A stretch of DNA of 64,000 nt from Paenibacillus glucanolyticus NBRC 15330. Its GTDB lineage: Bacteria; Bacillota; Bacilli; Paenibacillales; Paenibacillaceae. The stretch lies in the NCBI RefSeq assembly GCF_004000885.1, contig NZ_BIMC01000004.1, forward strand, positions 1 to 64,000, written 5' to 3'. Positions 17,401 through 26,506 of this stretch are shown here, in pieces (position 1 is the first letter of the stretch; each line of letters opens with the position of its first letter). A program made the translations under genes and the position numbers. The notes beneath the pieces were generated by a model, which did no database searches, was not told where the DNA came from, and saw only the letters and a program-made list of their open reading frames with translations.

Positions 17401-17435
17401 AAACGCATGTCGCGCCCACACGACATGCGTTTTTT
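17401..17435 (+). terminator. terminator of ylaN
   Basis: AAACGCATGTCG and CGACATGCGTTT pair around CGCCCACA, followed by T residues. A separate 8-bp dyad GCCTGTAC/GTACAGGC lies at 17371-17388 without a T run. Confidence 0.85.
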
Positions 17436-17494
17436 GACATGCGGTTTTTCTTGCATTCATACCGGGGCTGCGGCTTCCCCTTATGTGGCTGTGC

Positions 17495-18568
17495 CTATAC
17501 CATAAAGAAAGAGACGCCTAAAATTACATATACAGCAATCAGCAGAAGGCCCTCATACCAGTTAGAGGCTCCATCCTGCGTGATGGACCTTGCAATGAAT
17601 ACGGCGACGCCGATTGCAACCAGCTCGAGCGTGGTGAACACGAGATCCATTGTATTGCCGAGAAAGAAACTGATGAAGACAAGCACCGGAGCAACAAACA
17701 AGGCAATCTGCAGGCTGCTGCCAACGGCAATTTCAACCGCAGCACCGATCTTGTTCTTCATGGCGAGCATGATGGCTGCACTGTGCTCGGCCGCGTTACC
17801 GATAATGGCCACAAGGAATGCCCCGATAAAAAGCTCACTGAGACCGTACTCATGGCTGATCGGCTCAAGCACTCCGACAAGCCATTCGCTTACAAACGCA
17901 ACCATGACGGTTGCAACCACAAGGAACAGAATCGAGCGTTTCTTGGACCAGGTGGGACCGTGCTCGTGCGGCAGCGCATCCTGATGATGATCATCACTGA
18001 CATCCGCTAAATAATTTTTATGCGTGATCATCGAGAACCCAAGCCATGCGAGGTAAGCCACAATTAGAATTCCCGCGACAATGAGGCTGAGCGTTTTGGT
18101 TTGTCCCTCCGTAATGGAGTGGGTGTTCAGAAAGACTGCAGGGACAAATAGCGCAATGATGGCCAGCGTCATCAGTGATCCATTCAGGCCCGCCAGCGTC
18201 ACGTTGTATTTCTGGATTTTAAACTTCAGTCCTCCGGCAAACAGGCTGAGACCCAACACGAGCAGCAGGTTGCCGATAATGGAGCCGGTGATGCTTGCCT
18301 TGACCATATCGTACAAACCTTCTTTGATCAGAAGGATTGCGATGATCAGCTCCGCCGCATTTCCGAAGGTGGCGTTGAGGAACCCCCCGAGCCGCTGACC
18401 GGCGTAATGCGCAACACTTTCGGTTGCCCTGCCCAGAAAGCCGGCCACAAAAATAACCGAAATGGAAGACAAAATAAACTGGAGCGTGAAATTCCAATTC
18501 GCAAAGTGCCCAAGCGCGCTCAGCAGAAAGGTAAAGATGAGAAGCGAGGGATTCAACCACTTTTTCAT
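17495..18568 (-). CDS. cax: calcium/proton exchanger (CaCA superfamily)
   Basis: A 357-residue integral membrane antiporter that exports Ca2+ in exchange for H+. It has the two inverted halves of the Cax family, each with the ion-binding GNAAE motif (NATFGNAAELIIAI near 65 and IIGNAAEHSAAI near 248), about ten or eleven hydrophobic helices, and a His/Asp-rich cytoplasmic loop (SDDHHQDALPHEHGP) near 190-205. B. subtilis ChaA (YfkE) is the counterpart. The ATG at 18568 is preferred over an upstream in-frame GTG at 18577. Monocistronic. Confidence 0.92.
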   Translation of the reverse strand: MKKWLNPSLLIFTFLLSALGHFANWNFTLQFILSSISVIFVAGFLGRATESVAHYAGQRLGGFLNATFGNAAELIIAILLIKEGLYDMVKASITGSIIGNLLLVLGLSLFAGGLKFKIQKYNVTLAGLNGSLMTLAIIALFVPAVFLNTHSITEGQTKTLSLIVAGILIVAYLAWLGFSMITHKNYLADVSDDHHQDALPHEHGPTWSKKRSILFLVVATVMVAFVSEWLVGVLEPISHEYGLSELFIGAFLVAIIGNAAEHSAAIMLAMKNKIGAAVEIAVGSSLQIALFVAPVLVFISFFLGNTMDLVFTTLELVAIGVAVFIARSITQDGASNWYEGLLLIAVYVILGVSFFMV

Positions 18569-18755
18569 AACCTGCACCTACCTTTAGTTTATGTAATGAT
18601 AAGTTCTATACGAGTCCAAACGACGATTCTCGTATTACTTTTTACAATATACCCAATTTTTTTGAAAAATTATCCGGCTTTTGCGAAGTGAGCATTTGCT
18701 TTTTAGGTCCGTTACCATTTACAATAACGGATAATGAGGTGAAGGAGGATATGGC

Positions 18756-19142
18756 ATGACGGAACAACTTCAACTGGATAACGGTTTGATTCGAATATCG
18801 GATGATGTCGTCTCGAAAATTGCCGGATTGGCTGCCTTGGAAACCCCAGGTATTGCAGCAATGTCCGGTGGATTGTCAGAAGGCTGGGCTAAGCGACTGA
18901 GCGGCAAAAATGTGCAAAAGGGTGTTACGGTAGAAGTAGGGCAGCTGGAAGCTGCGATCGATCTGCGGATTATCGTGCTCTATGAGACACCTATACATGA
19001 AGTGTGCCGCATGCTTCAACAGAATGTCCGCGAAGCAGTGGAGAGCATGACAGGGCTTCGTGTGGTTGAGGTAAACGTGAAGGTCGAAGGTGTAGCATTT
19101 AAAGACGATGAAATCGACGATATTCAGTTTCGAGCAAAATAA
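18756..19142 (+). CDS. Asp23/Gls24 family envelope-stress protein
   Basis: 128 residues of the Asp23/Gls24 family, small proteins tied to cell-envelope stress and often membrane-associated through partners. Family marks: IRISDDVVSKIAGLAALETPGI at the start and IDLRIIVLYETPIHEVCRMLQQNVREAVESMTGL in the second half. B. subtilis has YloU and YqhY in this family. YloU normally sits before fakA, but here the fakA locus has no such gene. AAGGAGG precedes the ATG at 18756. It converges on ftsW. Confidence 0.85.
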   Translation: MTEQLQLDNGLIRISDDVVSKIAGLAALETPGIAAMSGGLSEGWAKRLSGKNVQKGVTVEVGQLEAAIDLRIIVLYETPIHEVCRMLQQNVREAVESMTGLRVVEVNVKVEGVAFKDDEIDDIQFRAK

Positions 19143-19194
19143 GACGAATCCTAGGGGGTTACTTCCCCCGCGAACAATGAAAAAAATGAAGAAA

Positions 19195-19229
19195 AAAGAC
19201 TACACGGTTGCCCGGTAGTCTTTTTTAAT
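19195..19229. terminator. bidirectional terminator overlapping the 3' end of ftsW
   Basis: AAAAAAGACTAC and GTAGTCTTTTTT pair around ACGGTTGCCCG. The hairpin ends the plus-strand asp23 transcript and contains the last codons and the stop of convergent ftsW (stop at 19200-19202). A weaker hairpin, GGGGGTTACTTCCCCC, lies at about 19154-19169. Confidence 0.75.
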
Positions 19230-20417
19230 TACGGATTTAACCTGCTCCTCTTTCATCGGACGGTTGCTGTCTCTGGATATGCTGAGCACAATACCCATAC
19301 TCAGCATCATTACCAGCAGCGAAGATCCGCCATAACTGATGAACGGAAGGGTAACACCGGTAATCGGAATGGTATTGGTCACTCCGCCGATGTTGATGAA
19401 TGCCTGGATGGCGATGAGTCCCATAATTCCGACACCTGTTAGCGTCCCGAACGGATCCGAGCAGCGTAGTGAAACAATGATTCCCCGCAGTATGAAATAT
19501 AGATAGAGCAGCAGGAAGATGGCGGTTCCGATAAAGCCGAATTCTTCACCGATGACGGAGAAGATAAAGTCATTGTAGGGATTCGGCAGGTAATGCAGCT
19601 TCTGCACACTTTCTCCATAACCGGCCCCGGTAAGACCACCCTGACCGATAGCAATCAGCGATTGAACCAAATTGTAGCCAGTGTCTGATTCATCTTGGAA
19701 CGGATCCATGAAAGCCTCGATACGGCCCACTTTATAGTTCTTGGAGGCCTGCTCCTGATCACCGCCGGAGTTAAAGAGCGATCCGATACCCAGTGTGAGC
19801 GCCAAACCGAGCACAACCAGCGAGATACAGCCAAGAATATGCTTGAGGCTGGCTCCGCCTGCATAGATCAGCAGGCCGCTGGTAGCGACCAGAATGAAGC
19901 AGGAGCCTAAATCCGGCTGGAGCATGATAAGGCCGGCAACGATCCCCACAATAATGAGTACGGGGAAGAAACCGCCCTTCCACTGACGGATTCGTTCCCC
20001 TTTTTTGGTGATCAGCGCTGCCAGATAGACAATGGTCGCAATTTTGGCAAGCTCGGTCGGCTGAATGCCAAGTTTCCCCAAGTTGAACCAGCTTGTGGCT
20101 CCGTTGGTGGCTGAGCCGATGATGACCACAAGAATCAACAGAATCAGTGTCAGAAAAAACACCGGAATAAAGAGCTTCTTGAATTTCTTGTAGTTGATGT
20201 TCATCGTGACAAACATAACCAACGTGCCAAGGACCGCAAATGCGACTTGCCGTTTCGTAAAATGCAGTGGATCGTTATTAAATTTTTCATTGAAAACGGC
20301 CAAGCTGGAGCTGGAACTGAACACCATGATCAGTCCGAATCCCACTAACAGCAAGGTAAGGATCAGCAGTTGAAAATCAGGCGTCCCTCTCTTCGGCTGA
20401 GGTTTGGTCGTATTCAT
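19200..20417 (-). CDS. ftsW: SEDS peptidoglycan glycosyltransferase FtsW
   Basis: 405 residues with ten hydrophobic helices, a polytopic peptidoglycan polymerase acting in the divisome with a class B PBP. SEDS marks: GATSWFNLGKLGIQPTELAK near 107-126, the catalytic-type aspartate in MLQPDLGSC near 168, and LPFISYGGSSLLV near 362. The long extracellular loop carries NPYNDFIFSVIGEEFG. Assignment as FtsW over RodA rests on similarity to Bacillus FtsW and the ylaN-ftsW association. The next gene upstream, yugN-like, is in the same direction 12 bases away. Confidence 0.9.
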   Translation of the reverse strand: MNTTKPQPKRGTPDFQLLILTLLLVGFGLIMVFSSSSSLAVFNEKFNNDPLHFTKRQVAFAVLGTLVMFVTMNINYKKFKKLFIPVFFLTLILLILVVIIGSATNGATSWFNLGKLGIQPTELAKIATIVYLAALITKKGERIRQWKGGFFPVLIIVGIVAGLIMLQPDLGSCFILVATSGLLIYAGGASLKHILGCISLVVLGLALTLGIGSLFNSGGDQEQASKNYKVGRIEAFMDPFQDESDTGYNLVQSLIAIGQGGLTGAGYGESVQKLHYLPNPYNDFIFSVIGEEFGFIGTAIFLLLYLYFILRGIIVSLRCSDPFGTLTGVGIMGLIAIQAFINIGGVTNTIPITGVTLPFISYGGSSLLVMMLSMGIVLSISRDSNRPMKEEQVKSVIKKDYRATV

Positions 20418-20428
20418 AATGTTCGACC

Positions 20429-20776
20429 TTACGCTTCCAGAAGAGCTTTGAGCTCTTGAAGCTTCTTGGTTGCCACATTCATAACAGGCTGAGGAGCCAT
20501 GGATTCATACTCAAGTCCGTGCGGGAACGTAGCTTTACCCAGGTATACCGCTTCGATTTTGAGGATGGTATCCGGTTTTTCGAGCTTGCCTTCAACCGCA
20601 CGGGTGTTCATGCGCAGGAAGTACTCAGCCTGATTTTTTTTATCTTCGATTTTCAAGTCATATGTAGCACGGTAGTATTCCCACTGCCAACGAATGAAAC
20701 CAACTTTCTCAGCACATTCGTCAAGGTAAGCTAAATCACTGTGCAATCCGTCCAAGCCTGTATTTTCGAAAATCAT
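20429..20776 (-). CDS. YugN-like family protein
   Basis: 115 residues of the YugN-like family. The start MIFENTGLDGLHSDLAYLDE and the WQWEYYRATYDLKIED segment match this small cytoplasmic family of unknown function. AAGGGGG precedes the ATG. It probably shares a transcript with ftsW, whose start codon is only 12 bases downstream; co-transcription does not establish a role in division. Confidence 0.82.
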   Translation of the reverse strand: MIFENTGLDGLHSDLAYLDECAEKVGFIRWQWEYYRATYDLKIEDKKNQAEYFLRMNTRAVEGKLEKPDTILKIEAVYLGKATFPHGLEYESMAPQPVMNVATKKLQELKALLEA

Positions 20777-21028
20777 GTGGTCGTAACCCCCTTAATAGTC
20801 CTTGCAAAGTTCTTTAATATGATAGTATGTTTCAGGAACTTGTGCAAGCCTGAAGCGCCCGTCACGCTTCATTTGAGACCTTTTATCCAGAAGAGATTTT
20901 GATAACGACAGGCATTCTTCTTTTCTGTTAGAATAAAAGAAAGTGAAAACGCTGTGAAATGTACGATTTCCATTCCAGTGGTTATATATTCATAGGGCTT
21001 CAATTCAGATGAAGGGTGGAAATTACCT

Positions 21029-21538
21029 ATGAATCGCATCGTTTACCGCACGGATTATTACGCAGTGGAAGAAAACACGCAGAAGGAAATTGTTGTGATG
21101 GACCAGATTCCGGAATCGGCGGCGGTGGTGGCTGTTCATCAGGGCTGTTTATTGTTGGTATGTCAGCATCGTGAAGCGGTTAATGAAATCACGTGGGAGC
21201 TCCCAGGCGGGACGGTTAAGACGGGGGAGGAACGCACGCTGGCCGTAAAGCGGGAGCTTGAGGAAGAAGCGGGTGTTCTTTGCAAGGATCTGACCTATAT
21301 GAGTTGCGCTTATCCAATGGCTTCCCTGGCTAACCGCTGCGTGCATTATTATTTCACCGACGATTTGAAGGGGTCCGGGAAGAAGGAGTCGAATCAAGAG
21401 GATGACGAAGATGTGACAGCTGTGTGGGTTCCGCTCAGGGAGGTGTATCGCAAGATGAAGGAGGGCAGCCATATGGATGCGATGGTCGGGCATGGACTGC
21501 TGTTAAGTAAGCTTTACGGATTTCTTGCGATCGATTGA
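21029..21538 (+). CDS. Nudix hydrolase
   Basis: 169 residues with a complete Nudix box near 60-82 (GGTVKTGEERTL, then AVKRELEEEAGV; G-x5-E-x7-R-E-x2-E-E-x-G), which binds divalent metal to cleave nucleoside diphosphates linked to another group. The upstream segment and the later acidic insert (ESNQEDDEDV) resemble ADP-ribose pyrophosphatases, but the substrate cannot be read from sequence. GAAGGGTGG precedes the ATG. The amidohydrolase gene follows at 37 bases, in the same direction, so the two may be co-transcribed. Confidence 0.87.
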   Translation: MNRIVYRTDYYAVEENTQKEIVVMDQIPESAAVVAVHQGCLLLVCQHREAVNEITWELPGGTVKTGEERTLAVKRELEEEAGVLCKDLTYMSCAYPMASLANRCVHYYFTDDLKGSGKKESNQEDDEDVTAVWVPLREVYRKMKEGSHMDAMVGHGLLLSKLYGFLAID

Positions 21539-21574
21539 GCCGCAATAATAGCGGGGAGAGGAAGATGCAACTTG

Positions 21575-22744
21575 ATGAAGGAAGTTTTTTGGGAGCAGTG
21601 GTTTCCACGGATGGTGGAATGGCGGCGTCATTTACATATGAACCCGGAGCTTTCGTTCCAGGAGAAAGAAACTTCAGCATTTATAGCGTCCCGGCTTCAG
21701 GAGTTGGGTCTGGAGGTCAAGACGAATGTAGGCGGGCATGGTGTTATAGGCATTCTAAAAGGGGATAAACCCGGCAAGACCGTGGTGCTGCGGTCCGATA
21801 TGGACGCACTGCCGATTGAAGACGGTAAAAGCTGTGAATACAGATCCAAGGTTCAAGGGGTTATGCACGCTTGCGGACATGATGGTCATGCCTCCATGCT
21901 GCTCGGTGCTGCGGCATATTACAGTACGTATCCGGAAGAGGTTCAGGGTGAGATTCGGTTTATGTTCCAGCCTGCGGAGGAAGTGTGTCCCGGCGGAGCC
22001 GTGGAGATGATCAAGGATGGAGCGCTTGAAGGAGCCAACGTGGTGTATGGACTTCACCTGTGGTCGCCGTTCCCCGTAGGGACGGCAGCCAGTGCGCCAG
22101 GTCCGCTGATGGCAGCGGCAGATGAGTTCTTCATTGATATTACAGGGCGCGGAGGACATGGCGGGATGCCGCATGTTACGGCTGATGCCTTGGTGGCCGG
22201 TGCAGCGCTTGTCATGCAGCTCCAGACGATCGTAAGCCGTACCGTTGATCCGCTTCAGCCGGCCGTTGTTACGGTAGGAACCTTTCAAGCAGGGACGGCG
22301 CAAAATGTGATTGCCTCCACTTGCCGGATTACCGGAACGGTTCGCACATTCGACGAACATACCCGGGTTTTGATCCGGGAGCGGATCGAGCATATGGCCC
22401 GGACGGTTTCGGAAACCTACGGCACAGAGGCATCGGTTCGATATCTCGTCGGCTATCCGACCGTCGTAAATGATGAAGCAGAAACCGCGCGTTTCTTTCG
22501 GACGGCACCTAAGGTATTCGAAGCGGAGCAGGTGCTGGTCTCTCCTAAATTAATGCCTGCAGAGGATTTCGCTTACTATCTGCAAGAGATCCCGGGCTGC
22601 TTTATTTTCGTGGGGGCGGGTAACCCGGATAAGCAGGCGATTTATCCTCACCATCATCCGATGTTTGACTTTGATGAAGATGCGATGCGTTACGGGGCGA
22701 AGCTGCTGATAGAAATGGTATCGAGTTATCAGAATGGGGAATAG
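21575..22744 (+). CDS. M20-family amidohydrolase (N-acyl amino acid/hippurate hydrolase type)
   Basis: 389 residues. A di-metal peptidase-fold enzyme that removes acyl groups from amino acids or similar amides. Visible marks: RRHLHMNPELSFQE at the start, the metal ligands in HACGHDGHASMLLG near 97, the catalytic FQPAEE near 132, GRGGHGGMPH near 190, and PHHHPMFDFDEDAM near the end. The substrate is not determined. The ATG at 21575 is chosen over TTG at 21572, with GGGGAGAGGAAG about 10 bases upstream. Follows the Nudix gene closely. Confidence 0.9.
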   Translation: MKEVFWEQWFPRMVEWRRHLHMNPELSFQEKETSAFIASRLQELGLEVKTNVGGHGVIGILKGDKPGKTVVLRSDMDALPIEDGKSCEYRSKVQGVMHACGHDGHASMLLGAAAYYSTYPEEVQGEIRFMFQPAEEVCPGGAVEMIKDGALEGANVVYGLHLWSPFPVGTAASAPGPLMAAADEFFIDITGRGGHGGMPHVTADALVAGAALVMQLQTIVSRTVDPLQPAVVTVGTFQAGTAQNVIASTCRITGTVRTFDEHTRVLIRERIEHMARTVSETYGTEASVRYLVGYPTVVNDEAETARFFRTAPKVFEAEQVLVSPKLMPAEDFAYYLQEIPGCFIFVGAGNPDKQAIYPHHHPMFDFDEDAMRYGAKLLIEMVSSYQNGE

Positions 22745-22811
22745 AACCCATAGAAAATCGCATTCATAGCGCATGAACCCTCGTATTTTGGAAATCCTAT
22801 AAATCATAGGG

Positions 22812-22852
22812 GAAGTTCAGATCCATGACATTGGATGTGGGCTTCTTTTTTT
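22812..22852 (+). terminator. terminator after the amidohydrolase gene
   Basis: GAAGTTCAGATCC and GGATGTGGGCTTC form a 13-bp stem with two G-U pairs and one mismatch, followed by TTTTTTT. Confidence 0.7.
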
Positions 22853-22899
22853 AGCTCAGCTATGGAAAACGGAGATCCATATGATACGAGGAGGGAAAA

Positions 22900-24696
22900 A
22901 TGGTGCACAACAAACCATGCATTGTCCAGCGGGATCGGACCATACTTCTTGAAACCACGCATGCTGAATTTGAGGCCGCACGAGAACAATTGGCGCACTA
23001 TGCGGATTTGATCAAAAGTCCTGCAACTTTTCATACATATCGTTTGACCCCGTTGACGTTGTGGAATGCCGCCGCCGCGGGAATGACGGCAGAGATGATT
23101 TGCTCGAGTCTCCAATCGCTGTCAAGGTGGGACGTGCCGGCAGCGCTTCTGGAAGAGGTTGGACGGATCGTTGGCCGCTACGGGCAGTTGTCGCTGCTTC
23201 CGCATCCAACGCTTGAGCATTCCTTGCTCCTGCGCAGTGAGGAGGAATCCGTGATGCAGGAACTGAAGTCCAAGCACTCTCTGGTGGAGATCGGGGTGCA
23301 GTTTATTTCGCCGAACGAGGCAGAGGTGTCTGCCGGCCGCCGTGGCGTATTAAAACAGGAGCTGACCCGGCTTGGCTATCCTGTTCTGGATCATGCGGGA
23401 TATCTGGATGGACAATATTTGAACATCTTCTGGGCGGGAGAACGACCGGATACGAGAAGAAGTGAGGAATCGAGCGGAGAGTTGCCGGAAGAAGCTGATC
23501 AAGAATTCAAGCTTCGCGAGTATCAGCAGAAAGCTGTGGAATCCTTCAGGGATATCGGCGGTGAAGGAGGCAACGGGGTGCTCGTGCTGCCCTGTGGAGC
23601 CGGAAAGACGGTGATCGGCATGGCTGCCATGCGCGAGCTGCAGTGTGAGACGCTGATCCTTACCTCCAACACAACGTCTGTCAGACAATGGATCACCGAG
23701 CTGTTACACAAAACGTCGCTGTCTGTCGATGACATTGGTGAATATTCCGGTCAGCGCAAGGATGTTCGGCCGGTCACGGTAGCCACCTATCAAATTTTGA
23801 CTCATCGCCAGGGAAAGGACGATGAGCAGCCGCATATGAAGCTGTTTAACGAACGCCGTTGGGGTTTGATCATCTATGATGAGGTTCATCTTCTTCCTGC
23901 TCCGGTGTTCCGTGCAACGGCCGATATTCAAGCAACACGCAGGCTTGGCCTGACGGCCACATTGGTTCGGGAGGATGGACGGGAGCATGACGTGTTCTCG
24001 CTGATCGGTCCCAAACGGTATGAAATGCCGTGGAAACGGCTGGAGGAACAGGGCTGGATTGCCTCGGTGGACTGCGTTGAGATGAAGGTGCCGATGCCGG
24101 AAGAACTCAAAGAAGCTTGCGGGGCTGCTGGCAAAAGGGAGCAGTATCGGCTGGCGGCCGAGAATCCGTCCAAGCTGCTAGTTGTAAAGCAGCTCGTGGA
24201 TTTACACAAAGGAGCTCAAATCTTGGTCATCGGCCAATACCTGGATCAGCTCAATACTATTGCCCGGCAACTGGATGCACCCCTCATTACGGGACAGATG
24301 GCGCAGGATCAGCGGAATGAATGGTATAAGGCGTTTCGGGAAGGAGCCGTGCGCGTGCTTGTCGTTTCTAAAGTGGCTAATTTCGCAGTGGACTTGCCGG
24401 ATGCTTCCGTTGCGATCGAGGTTTCGGGCAGCTATGGTTCAAGGCAGGAGGAGGCACAGCGGCTCGGACGCTTGCTGCGGCCGAAGCAAGGGGAGAACCG
24501 GGCTTATTTTTATGCAGTAGTCTCGGAGGATAGCCGGGAGGAGATGTTTGCCATACGGAGGCAGCTGTTCTTGATTGAGCAGGGGTATGCATATCACACG
24601 GTTCTGGCGAAGCCTCCGGGTTCTGTTGATCTGCGCGGGATTTCGGGGACTTCTCGGTTCGAATTATCTCGTGGGAAGGAGGCTTCCTGGAGATGA
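22900..24696 (+). CDS. XPB/Ssl2-type DNA helicase (superfamily 2)
   Basis: 598 residues. An ATP-driven DNA translocase related to eukaryotic and archaeal XPB, a repair and transcription helicase. Order: an N-terminal damage-recognition-like region (1-200, with VEIGVQFISPNEAEV), then SF2 motor: Walker A LPCGAGKTV near 235, DEVH box near 327, GLTATLVRED near 350 carrying the XPB-specific R-E-D motif, and motif VI EEAQRLGRLLRPK near 523. The stop overlaps the next start by 4 bases (ATGA), so the two proteins are translationally coupled. B. subtilis, as far as I recall, has no close XPB. Start: ATG inside the GTG-rich context after GAGGAGGGAAAA; see also the partner gene. Confidence 0.88.
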   Translation: MVHNKPCIVQRDRTILLETTHAEFEAAREQLAHYADLIKSPATFHTYRLTPLTLWNAAAAGMTAEMICSSLQSLSRWDVPAALLEEVGRIVGRYGQLSLLPHPTLEHSLLLRSEEESVMQELKSKHSLVEIGVQFISPNEAEVSAGRRGVLKQELTRLGYPVLDHAGYLDGQYLNIFWAGERPDTRRSEESSGELPEEADQEFKLREYQQKAVESFRDIGGEGGNGVLVLPCGAGKTVIGMAAMRELQCETLILTSNTTSVRQWITELLHKTSLSVDDIGEYSGQRKDVRPVTVATYQILTHRQGKDDEQPHMKLFNERRWGLIIYDEVHLLPAPVFRATADIQATRRLGLTATLVREDGREHDVFSLIGPKRYEMPWKRLEEQGWIASVDCVEMKVPMPEELKEACGAAGKREQYRLAAENPSKLLVVKQLVDLHKGAQILVIGQYLDQLNTIARQLDAPLITGQMAQDQRNEWYKAFREGAVRVLVVSKVANFAVDLPDASVAIEVSGSYGSRQEEAQRLGRLLRPKQGENRAYFYAVVSEDSREEMFAIRRQLFLIEQGYAYHTVLAKPPGSVDLRGISGTSRFELSRGKEASWR

Positions 24697-26402
24697 CGGA
24701 CCAGCAGAACAGCGCGGGACGCTGCAGTTTAGACCAGCTTCATCCGAAGGAGCGTTCGGTTCTCCAACACATCTGGCGCCGATTTGCGGGACAGAGCTTT
24801 GACGACGACAGGCTGCGCTCCATGCATGTTCAGCGTCTAAGCGGGATGGAGGTGCAGCTCGCATTTGTATCCTTGCGGCAGCAGGGCTGGGTCCAGGCGG
24901 TCAAAAAAGGATGGAGCGAGAGGCTGTACTTTATCCCTTTTGACAAGCTGCAGACGCTTCAGGAGGCTTTCTGTCATCTGAAGCCTGAACCGCTTACCGC
25001 GACAGCCGTGAAGCTGCTGCAGGAAGGCAGGAGTGGCATCACAGTCGATCTGTTCAATGTACTCGTATATATTGCCAAGCATCACGCAGCTATGACCGGC
25101 AAAGGGGTTCTGCATAAGAAGCATATTCAGAGGCTTGGTAGCGTGGCAGAACTAACACCGTCCGACGTGGAGGGACTTCTTCTCCGTTATGCCCATGATG
25201 AAGCTTACCCTCCTCATGTCGCGGTTATATTGGATCTGCTGCTCACGTTTGAGCTGGCAGCTCCGGTGCAGGGCTCACTGAAGGCAAACACGGCCGCATT
25301 GCAGCATTGGCTGGCACTTCCGCGTGAAGCGATGGACCGATTAGTGCTTCTTAACATGATGGAGCGCTATGTTCCGAATCAAGCGGAATATCAGCATTTT
25401 ACCTGGCGGATATGCGATTCTTCTCTAACCAGAGGCATCTGGTTTGCCGTTGATCAGCTGCTGGCAAGCAGCATGGATCGGCCCGAAAGGGATGCGTCCA
25501 AGGCACAGAGCTTGTCGGTGCAGGATGCTGCTCCATGGGTACGGCTGCTGACCGGGTGCGGGTACACCGATCTTGGAGTCGATGAAGAAGGCAGGCTGCA
25601 TTTTAGATGGCGTATGGATCCATCAGCTTTGCTGAGTGGGGGGAACCGCAATCATCCCGTGGAAGGGCAGCTCTTTATCCAACCGGATTTTGAATTATTG
25701 ATCCCACCAGATGTGTCTTATACGGTTAAATATACGGCTGCCATGTGCACGGAACGCATCTCGGATGATCTTATGACGGTTTACCGTCTGACCAGAGACT
25801 CTGTGGCACAGGCAGCGGAAGCAGGAATGGGACCGGAAAAGATACTGTCCTTCCTTAAGGAGCATGCGGGGACGGGGGTTCCGGAGAACGTGCAGGCTGC
25901 GTTATGTCAGTGGGGCAAGGATACTGAAAGATCGTGGAATCCGGAGAACTTACCACAGGCGAGCATAACCCTGGAGGAAAGAGTCGAAGTCTTGGCCTGC
26001 GACGGATCGGATAATCGTTACCATGCGGCTCGTTATGTGTGCAATCCAGCCTGCGGATTGATGCTCCCTGCGCGCAGGGAGTTTGTTCTTGAGCTGGATG
26101 ATTGCGTTCCGGATAGAGTTTCGATCGTTCCGGACCTGAATCATATTCCTGTGATGTGGACGCGGGATTGGCGATCGTATCACAGCTCGACGGCGAAGCA
26201 AATGATGGAGCAGGCACTTGAGTTGTCAGCCAAATTAGAGATAGCGATCGATGGCAGCCGCATGGAGTTTATTCCGTTTCAGCTTGAACGCCAGCCATGG
26301 AAAATTTCGGGTGCGCTATACGAACCGGATTCGGAAAAGATGGGGAGTACCGTGCAGTTAGGTGAAGGGGAATGGAAGGAAATGCGGCTTGTCGTTCCGT
26401 AA
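24693..26402 (+). CDS. helicase-associated protein with Helicase_C_3 (XPB N-terminal-like) domain
   Basis: 569 residues, no helicase motor motifs. The middle segment EGQLFIQPDFELLIPPDVSY near 320-340 followed by ERISDDLMTVYRLTRDSVAQAAEAG and FLKEHAGTGVPENVQAAL is the signature of the Helicase_C_3 family, which resembles the XPB N-terminal region. The N-terminal half is helical and winged-helix-like (VQLAFVSLRQQGWVQAV). The 4-base overlap with the XPB-type gene strongly suggests a complex. Its role in DNA repair or transcription is inferred only from the partner. Confidence 0.8.
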   Translation: MTDQQNSAGRCSLDQLHPKERSVLQHIWRRFAGQSFDDDRLRSMHVQRLSGMEVQLAFVSLRQQGWVQAVKKGWSERLYFIPFDKLQTLQEAFCHLKPEPLTATAVKLLQEGRSGITVDLFNVLVYIAKHHAAMTGKGVLHKKHIQRLGSVAELTPSDVEGLLLRYAHDEAYPPHVAVILDLLLTFELAAPVQGSLKANTAALQHWLALPREAMDRLVLLNMMERYVPNQAEYQHFTWRICDSSLTRGIWFAVDQLLASSMDRPERDASKAQSLSVQDAAPWVRLLTGCGYTDLGVDEEGRLHFRWRMDPSALLSGGNRNHPVEGQLFIQPDFELLIPPDVSYTVKYTAAMCTERISDDLMTVYRLTRDSVAQAAEAGMGPEKILSFLKEHAGTGVPENVQAALCQWGKDTERSWNPENLPQASITLEERVEVLACDGSDNRYHAARYVCNPACGLMLPARREFVLELDDCVPDRVSIVPDLNHIPVMWTRDWRSYHSSTAKQMMEQALELSAKLEIAIDGSRMEFIPFQLERQPWKISGALYEPDSEKMGSTVQLGEGEWKEMRLVVP

Positions 26403-26506
26403 AAGCGTTTGAATTTCCCCTTCTTAAGATGCGAGCGTTATGCTATGATAAAAGAGTCCACTCCACCCAGGTGTGGGCCAAACTAATAGAAAAGCGGGAT
26501 GAGTTC

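Noticed and set aside
26372-26506. N-terminal extension of the YlbF frame
   Set aside because: It overlaps the end of the helicase-associated gene and does not match the family; the ATG at 26507 gives the usual YlbF start.
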